Shown one piece after another: positions 57,944-64,000 of a stretch of 64,000 bases of DNA. This stretch comes from Myotis daubentonii (lineage: Eukaryota > Chordata > Mammalia > Chiroptera > Vespertilionidae). Under the pieces are notes generated by a model that saw nothing but the letters and a program-made list of their open reading frames with translations, was not told the origin of the DNA and ran no database searches. Position 1 is the stretch's first letter. The number at the start of each line of letters is the position of its first letter. The translations under genes and the position numbers were made by a program. The stretch is taken from the NCBI RefSeq assembly GCF_963259705.1, contig NC_081842.1:36545796-36609795 (forward strand), in the 5' to 3' direction.

Positions 57944-59119
57944 AGCCATGATCGGAGAATCAGGCGCCTTTGATGCCCTGGCCAGTGATAGCAGGAAGTA
58001 GGGGTGGAGCCAGCGATGGGAGCTGGGCACGGTCGAAGCTGGCAGTCCCGGGAGCTAGGGGTCCCTTGCCTGGGCCTAAAGCAGAGCCCATGATCGCGGG
58101 GCCGCTGTAGCTGCGGGTCCCCGCTGCCCGAGCTGGACGCCTCAGCTAGAGACGTCAGGCCTGGGCAGGGGCGGAGCCTGCAACCGTGGGGAGCTGGGGG
58201 TCCCCTGCCCTGGCCTGACACCTCTGCCGGAGGCCTCAGGCCTGGTCAAGGGGCCGATCGGTGATTGGTGATCGGAGGGTGATGAGGGTCAACTCCTCTG
58301 GCCGAGGCATCAGGCCTGGGTGGGGGGCGGAGCCGAGGATTGGGGGGATATGATGGTCCCCTTGCCCAGGCCTGAAGCCTGGGTCAGAGGCGTCAGGCTT
58401 GGGCGGGGGGTGGAGCAAGCGATCAGAGGGAGATGGGGGTCCCCTGCCCAGGCATGATTCCTGGGCCAGAGGCCTCAGGCCTGGGCGGGGGCCAGAGCCA
58501 GTGATCAGGGGGAGATGGGGGTCCCCTGTCCAAGCCTGACACCTCTGGCGGAGGCGTCAGGCCTGGGCAAGGGGCCGATCAGGCGATCGGAGGGTGATGG
58601 GGGTCTACGCCTCTGGCTGAGGCATCAGGCCTGGGCAAGGGGCAGAGCCAGCAATCGGAGGGGTCTGGGGGTCCCTTGCCCAGGCCTGATGCCTGGGCCA
58701 GAGGCATCAGGCCTGGGCTGGGGGCAGGACCAGTGATGGGGGGAAATGAGGGGCCGATCCTGCGATGGAGGGTGATGGGGGTCAACCACTGAGGGCTCCC
58801 AGTATGTGAGAGGGGGCAGGCTGGGCTGAGGGACACTCCCCTCCCCACACACACCCAGTGCACGAATTTCGTGCACCGGGCCCCTAGTTTTCAATAATAG
58901 GCATCCTCACAGGTATGAGGTGACATCTCATTGTTGTTCTGATTGCATTTTCCCAATGATTAGCGATGTTAATCATCTTTTTATATACCTGTTGGGATGT
59001 CCTTTTTGGATAAATGTCTACTCAAGATTTTAGGCCATTTTTAATCAGATTATTAGTTATTGATAGTTGTAGACATTCTTTATATATTTTTAAAATTAAC
59101 CCTTTATCTTTAAAAAAAA

Positions 59120-59635
59120 TAGTTTAATAGGCAGCTCTGCTGTTTTATTTCATCATAAGTTAATGGGAGAAAATATTTTCATTAAACTATTTAAATGAAT
59201 AAATTTCAAGATATGAATATAATCACCCAGAAAATTACATTAAAAAAATAGCTTTATAAATTATCCAATTTTCCTTTGTTGTATCCTTAAGTTTTTTTCA
59301 TATCTTGGCTATTTTGAATAATGCTATAATAAACATGAAAGTGCAAATATCTCTTTGATATCCTGTTTTCATTTCCTTTGGATATATATACAGAAGTGGG
59401 ACTGCTGGATCATATAGTAATTCTATTTTAAATTATTTGAGGAGCCACCATAATGTTTTTCACAGTGGCTATCCCAATTTATATTCCCAGTAGTAGTTCA
59501 AAATAAAGCCCCGGACCAGATAGTTCCATTGGTGAATTTTACAAAATATTTAAAGAATTTACACCAATCCTTCTCCAACTCTTCCAAAAAAATTATGAAA
59601 GGAACACTCCCAAATTTATTTTACATAACACATGT
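59120..59635 (-). mobile_element. L1 fragment with inverted arms
   Basis: 59280-59490 is antisense L1 (TTGAATAATGCTATAATAAAC, GGGACTGCTGGATCATATAG). 59491-59630 is sense ORF2 (CCCCGGACCAGATAGTTCC, CAATCCTTCTCCAACTCTT). This looks like a 5' inversion. 59120-59280 is unassigned. Confidence 0.6.
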
Positions 59636-59710
59636 TTGTCTTATGTATGGTTAGCAAATATTTTTCCTGTATTAGAGGTTGTCATTTTTGGAGTGAGAGT
59701 TTTCATTCTT

Positions 59711-61935
59711 TTTATTCTCTTTTAATTTTTAAATTTTATTTTATTGTTTAAAGTATTACAAATTGTAGTACATATGTCTCCTTTTTTTCCCGATTGACCT
59801 TCCCCTGGCCTACCTCACATGCACTCACCCCGCCACCAGTGTCTTGCGTCCTTGATTATGTTTATATGCATGCATACAAGTCCTTCTGTTGATCTCTTGC
59901 CTCCCCCCTCGAACCACCCCAGCCTTCCCACTATCATTTGATAGTCTGTTCCATGCTTCTCTGCCTCTGTATCAATTTTTGTTCATCAGTTTATAATGTT
60001 CTTTATTATCCATAAATGAGTGAGATCATGTTTCTTTCACTGACTGGCTTATTCCACTTAGCATAATGCTCTCCAGTTCCATCCATGCTGTTGCAAATGG
60101 TAAGAATTCTTTTTTATAGTAGTATTCCATTGTGTAGATGTTCCAATTTTCTAATCCACTCATCTGCTGATGGGCACTTAGGTTGTTTCCAAATCTTAGC
60201 TATTGTAAATTGTGCTGCTATGAACATGGGGGTGCATATATCCTTTCTGATTGGTGTTTCTAGCTTCTTGGGATATATTCCTAGAAGTAGTATTACTGGG
60301 TCAAATGGCAGCTCCATTTTTAATTTTTTGAGAAAACTCCATACTGTTTTCCACAGTGCCTGCACCAGTCTTCATTCCCACCAGCAGTGAAGGAGGGTTC
60401 CTTTTTCTCTGCATCCTCTCCAGAACTTGTAGTTTGTTGATTTGTTGATGATAGCCATTCTGACAGGTGTGAGATGGTACCTCGTTGTTTAGAAGTGCAT
60501 CTCTCAGATGATTAGTGACTTTGAGCATGTTTTCATATGTCTCTTGGCTTTCTGAATGTCCTCTTTTGAAAAGTGTCTATGTAGGTACTTTGCCCATTTT
60601 TTGATTGGGTTGTTTATCTTCCTTTTGTTAAGTTGTATGAATTCACTGTAAATTTTGGAGATTAAACCCTTATCAGAGATAACATTGGCAAGTATGTTCT
60701 CCCATGAAGTGGGCTTTCTTGTTGTTTTGTTGATGGTTTCTTTTGCTGTACAGAAGTTTTTATTATTAATACTAGGGGCCCGGTGCACGAAATTCGTGCA
60801 CTGGGTGTGTGTGTGGGGGAGTGTCCCTCAGCCCAGCCTGCCCCCTCTCACAGGCGTTGACCCCCATCACCCTCCAATCGCAGGATCGGCCCCTTGCCCA
60901 GGCCTGACGCCTCTGGCCTAGGCGTCTGGCCCGGGCAGCGGGGACCTGCAGTGGCAGCGGGGGGCACCGCGATCGTGCGGGCTCCGCCCCTGCCACTGCA
61001 GGACGCCTCTGGCTGAGGCGTCCGGCCCGGGCAGCGGGGACCCGCAGCTGCAGCGGCCCCACGATCATGGGCTTCGCTCTAGACCCAGGCAAGGGACCCC
61101 TAGCTCCTGGGACTGCCAGCTTCGACCGTGCCCAGCTCTCATCGCTGGCTCCACCCCTACTTCCTGCTATCACTGGCCATGGCAGAAAAGGCACCTGATT
61201 CTCCGATCATGGCTGGGGGCAGGGCAAAGGCGGCCCCAGGGCCGCCTTTGCCCTGCCCCCCAGCTCTTAGCTCCCCCCTGGGTTTCCGATCATTGTCAGT
61301 GGCAGGGGGCTTCTTCCTGCTTTCCCTTTCGCCTCCCTGCATTGTGCCTACGTATGCAAATTAACCACCATCTTGTTGGCAGTTAACTGCCAATCTTAGT
61401 TGGCAGTTAATTTGCATATAGCCCTGATTAGCCAATGAAAAGGGTAGCTCGTACGCCAATTACCATTTTTCTCTTTTATTAGTGTTGATTATTTTGATGT
61501 GGTCCCATTTGTTTATTTTCTCCTTAGTTTCCATTGCCCTAGAAGCTGTATCAGTAAAGATATTGCTATGACAAATGTCTGCTATTTTGCTGTCTATGGC
61601 TTCTTCTAAGATTTTTATGGTTTCCCATCATACGTTTAAGAAGAACAATGTTGGAGGTATCACAATACCAGATATCAAGCTATACTACAAAGCTACTGTT
61701 CTTAAAACTGCCTGGTACTGGCACAAGAACCGACATATAGACCAGTGGGACAGAACAGAGAACCCAGAAATCGACCCGAACCAATATGTTCAATTAATAT
61801 TTGACAAAGGAGGCAAGAGCATACAATGGAATCAAGACAGACTATTCAATAAATGGTGCTGGGAAAACTGGACAGATACTTGCAAAAAAATGAAACTAGA
61901 TCAACTTACACCATACACAAAAACAAACTCAAGAT
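59711..61935 (-). mobile_element. LINE-1 with 5' inversion, carrying a Helitron
   Basis: 59711-60771 and 61489-61636 are L1 3'UTR and ORF2 end in antisense; the minus-strand translation includes [18 protein letters not shown]. At 61636/61637 the direction flips, and 61637-61935 encodes upstream ORF2 in sense ([20 protein letters not shown]). The two arms are nearly adjacent in ORF2, as twin priming predicts. The Helitron at 60772-61488 interrupts it. I could not fix a target duplication. Confidence 0.85.
60772..61488 (-). mobile_element. Non-autonomous Helitron in L1
   Basis: On the minus strand it starts TCAACACTAATAAAAGAG and ends GTGCACGAATTTCGTGCAC, CCGGGCCCCTAG. Flanks A (60771) and T (61489) rejoin L1 sequence (TTATTAATA then TTATTTTGATG). 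It is a shortened relative of 57620-58887 with the palindrome near 61221-61263 and most of the 82-bp array missing. Confidence 0.92.
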
Positions 61936-62470
61936 TTATAGTATTGATATATATATTCATATTTATGTTTTTAATTCATTCTGAGTTAATTTGTGTATGA
62001 TATAAGATCAGGGCACAATCTCATATTTCTGCATGCAGATAACCAGTTTTCCCACCCGCACTTTGTTAAAGAGACTACACTATCCCCATCGTGTATTCTT
62101 GTCACCCTCCTAAAAATACCAATTGAACATATTTGTATGGATTCATTTCTGGGTCTATTCTGTTCTATTGGTCTATATACCTATCTTACTGGTACATACT
62201 ATTTTAATTACTGTGGCTTTATAGTTAATTGTGAAATCAGAAAATGTGATGCCTCCAGTTTTGTGTGCCTTTCTCAAGATCCTTTTCCCTATTTTGAATG
62301 TTTTGTGGTTTCATAAGAATATTAGTACTGCCTTTTCTGTTTCTGTAAAAAAAATCTATTGAGATATTGTTATGGATTGCCTTGAATCTGTAGATCATTT
62401 TGGATAGTACAGACATTTTAACAATATTAAATCCTCCAATCCATGAACACAAAATACCTTTCCATTTGTT

Positions 62471-62474
<4 letters not shown>

Positions 62475-62507
<33 letters not shown>
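62475..62507. repeat. (TG)n microsatellite
   Basis: TG run within the old L1. Confidence 0.95.
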
Positions 62508-62510
<3 letters not shown>

Positions 62511-62697
62511 AGATTCTTTCAGCTGTGTTTTGTATTTTCAGCATACAAGTCTTTATCTTAATTAAGTTTACTCTTAAGTATTTTATTCTTTTTGGTGCTA
62601 TTATAAATAGGATTGTTTTAACTGAACTACCAAAAAAAAAATAGAGACAGATTTATAGATAGAGAGCAGGCAGACAGCTCTGGTAGGGGTAGAGAGA

Positions 62698-62710
62698 TTG
62701 AGCAAGAAAG

Positions 62711-62773
<63 letters not shown>
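62698..62773. repeat. (GA)n microsatellite
   Basis: GA run, almost pure from 62715. Confidence 0.95.
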
Positions 62774-62776
<3 letters not shown>

Positions 62777-62779
62777 GCC

Positions 62780-63374
62780 TCATAGACATGGACAACAACA
62801 TGGTAATTAATGGGGGAGTGGTGTCAAGATGGTAGAGGACATGAATGGAAAAATAAATAAATAAAATAAACTGGGATTATTTTTTCCCTAATTTTCTTTC
62901 AAATAGTTTACTGCTAAGTGAATAAAAACACAACTGGTTTTTATTTTATTTTTATTATTTTTACTCTATGTCTCCTGGAAATTAGTCAACTGGGATGGAT
63001 GTTTTGCCAATGAAAGGTCCTTCCCAAAGCCCCATTATCCATTATTCTCCCAGTGACAAGCTTGCTCTTATATCTGCCCTATAAGAAAAGAAAAATAGGA
63101 GAAATCATGAATAGGCAATTAAGGAAAAAATATAGATAGCCAGTAAACATTAAAAAAAGAGAAAACAGCACTCATCACAGTTAAATAAATGCAAACTAAA
63201 GCAATTGTGATGTGAGTTTTTGGCCTTTCAATTGAGCAAAAATATTGGCTAAGGCAAGAGTAAAATGAAAATTGCAGTTGGGTCATACTATGCTTTCTTA
63301 ATGTTATGTCATGGCTCACTATTAAAGATTTACAATGTTCATCTTGTTTACCTTCACCCCAATCCTCTGGGTAA
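62780..63374. other. AT-rich stretch, nothing recognised
   Basis: No gene. GGGGGAGTGGTGTCAAGATGG near 62812 resembles the start of an L1 5'UTR but is too short to assign. Confidence 0.5.
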
Positions 63375-63515
63375 GGTAGTACAGCATTTCCCATTTTATA
63401 AATAAGAAAACTACGGCTTAGAGACCTTGTAAATTATGCAATCACAAATACCTAGTAAGTGCTGAACACAAGTTTATTAGATTCCACAATCCCTGCTCTT
63501 TCTACCAGCTACAGA
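63375..63515 (-). repeat. MIR SINE
   Basis: Antisense MIR order: TTCCCATTTTATAAATAAG, AAACTACGGCTTAGAGACC, ACCTAGTAAGTGCTGAAC. Confidence 0.7.
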
Positions 63516-64000
63516 GTATTCCTGCAGTGCATGACAAGGACTATTAGAGGCATTTGTTTGTAAGGTACAATGGTAAAATCAGTGATTAGGAAAAATTAAT
63601 TGGGAAATATTAAGTAGTAAGTATTTGTGTATAGTATTTTTTTAAATGGCCACCAAAAAAGGTGTAGGACATGCTTTTGGAGGCTATTCTCACATTTGTA
63701 ATCTCGCTAAACCTGGAGCATAAAGGTTACACATGCTATGGCGGTGTCAATATTTATGCCTTGTGTCCACATGCCTGAATTTTTCAGTAGCAATGCTATT
63801 CTCCATAGTAACCACATCCCTTTCTATTTCACTGTATATCATGTAAACAAGAAACTTATAGTGATGACAGCTGAGAAATCAGTTTGAGCCAAATACAGTA
63901 TGGATTTAAATTTTCAACTTCATGGGAGCAAAACTGTCCCTTCTCACAGTGCCCTAAGCAAGGATTTAGGTCACGCACCAAAGGCCGAGGCTGAGGTGAA
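63516..64000. other. Unassigned end of window
   Basis: No gene or nameable repeat seen. Confidence 0.5.

Larger units (their letters stand above)
57620..58887 (+). mobile_element. Non-autonomous Helitron with palindrome and minisatellites
   Basis: It starts TCCTATCTAATAAAAGAG after A and ends with GTGCACGAATTTCGTGCAC, CGGGCCCCTAG and T. From the 5' end it holds ATGCAAAT, three 24-bp TTGGCAGTTAACTGCCAA units (57716-57782), AAGATGGTGG, a perfect 22-bp-arm palindrome (57896-57943) and the 82-bp minisatellite. It is the most complete copy of its family here. No coding capacity. Confidence 0.93.
57232..62630 (-). mobile_element. Old antisense L1 (L1M) hosting younger insertions
   Basis: Antisense old L1 ORF2/3' sequence is readable at 57232-57619, 58888-59110, about 59640-59710 and 61936-62630 (TTATTTCACTTACATAATG; CAATAATAGGCATCCTCAC; GTTAGCAAATATTTTTCC; CCAATCCATGAACACAAAAT). 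The pieces follow one element's order with younger insertions between them. Confidence 0.72.

Noticed and set aside
57793..58221. 142-codon minus-strand frame, recurring at 49341-49688 and 60772-61364
   Set aside because: It recurs because the Helitron is repeated; it crosses the palindrome and minisatellite and has no recognisable domain.
61575..62000. 141-codon plus frame with clear L1 ORF2 sequence
   Set aside because: Real ORF2 homology, but only the inverted arm of a twin-primed L1, not a gene.

Overview
The window is non-coding, repeat-saturated mammalian DNA, almost certainly from a vesper bat (Vespertilionidae). Three things point there together: many non-autonomous Helitrons of the HeliBat type (5' TC, 3' hairpin plus CTAG, inserted between A and T), tRNA-derived Ves SINEs, and a SPIN-type hAT element. 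I found no confident host protein-coding gene and no RNA gene. The only long intact reading frame that looks biological is a LINE-1 ORF1 on the minus strand (35318-36310). One short open frame next to an acceptor-like site (10481-10636, minus) is kept as a speculative exon candidate.

Layout. 1-6 kb: an AT microsatellite, old L1 and a HAL1-like element with a decayed ORF1, then a SPIN copy with a perfect 8-bp target duplication and a solitary LTR with a perfect 6-bp duplication. 6-8.7 kb: a long GC-rich Helitron with apparently captured DNA, followed head-to-tail by a second Helitron. 8.7-16 kb: mostly unique AT-rich DNA with SINEs, old L1 and two Helitrons. 16-18.3 kb: three Helitron modules in tandem. 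18.3-29.4 kb: MLT1, L2, SINEs and L1 copies with 5' inversions, plus about 2 kb of repeat-poor DNA. 29.4-30 kb: one Helitron. 33.8-38.4 kb: a three-module Helitron array whose last module runs directly into an L1 fragment (5'UTR plus intact ORF1, no ORF2). 38.4-46.5 kb: L1, L2 and MIR pieces and one young Ves SINE. 46.5-54.8 kb: seven Helitrons, several of them abutting. 57.2-62.6 kb: an old antisense L1 with younger L1s and two Helitrons nested in it.

By my boundaries Helitrons cover about 13.4 kb, roughly a fifth of the window. None has a Rep/helicase frame, so all depend on enzymes supplied elsewhere. The most interesting theme is how they are assembled. Different 5' ends, captured interiors and minisatellites share similar 3' ends. 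Modules abut exactly without a spacer, and the same module order recurs at separate loci, which suggests that multi-module units move as one. The 31-32 bp minisatellite in the L1 5'UTR also occurs inside two Helitrons, so the two element classes have exchanged sequence.
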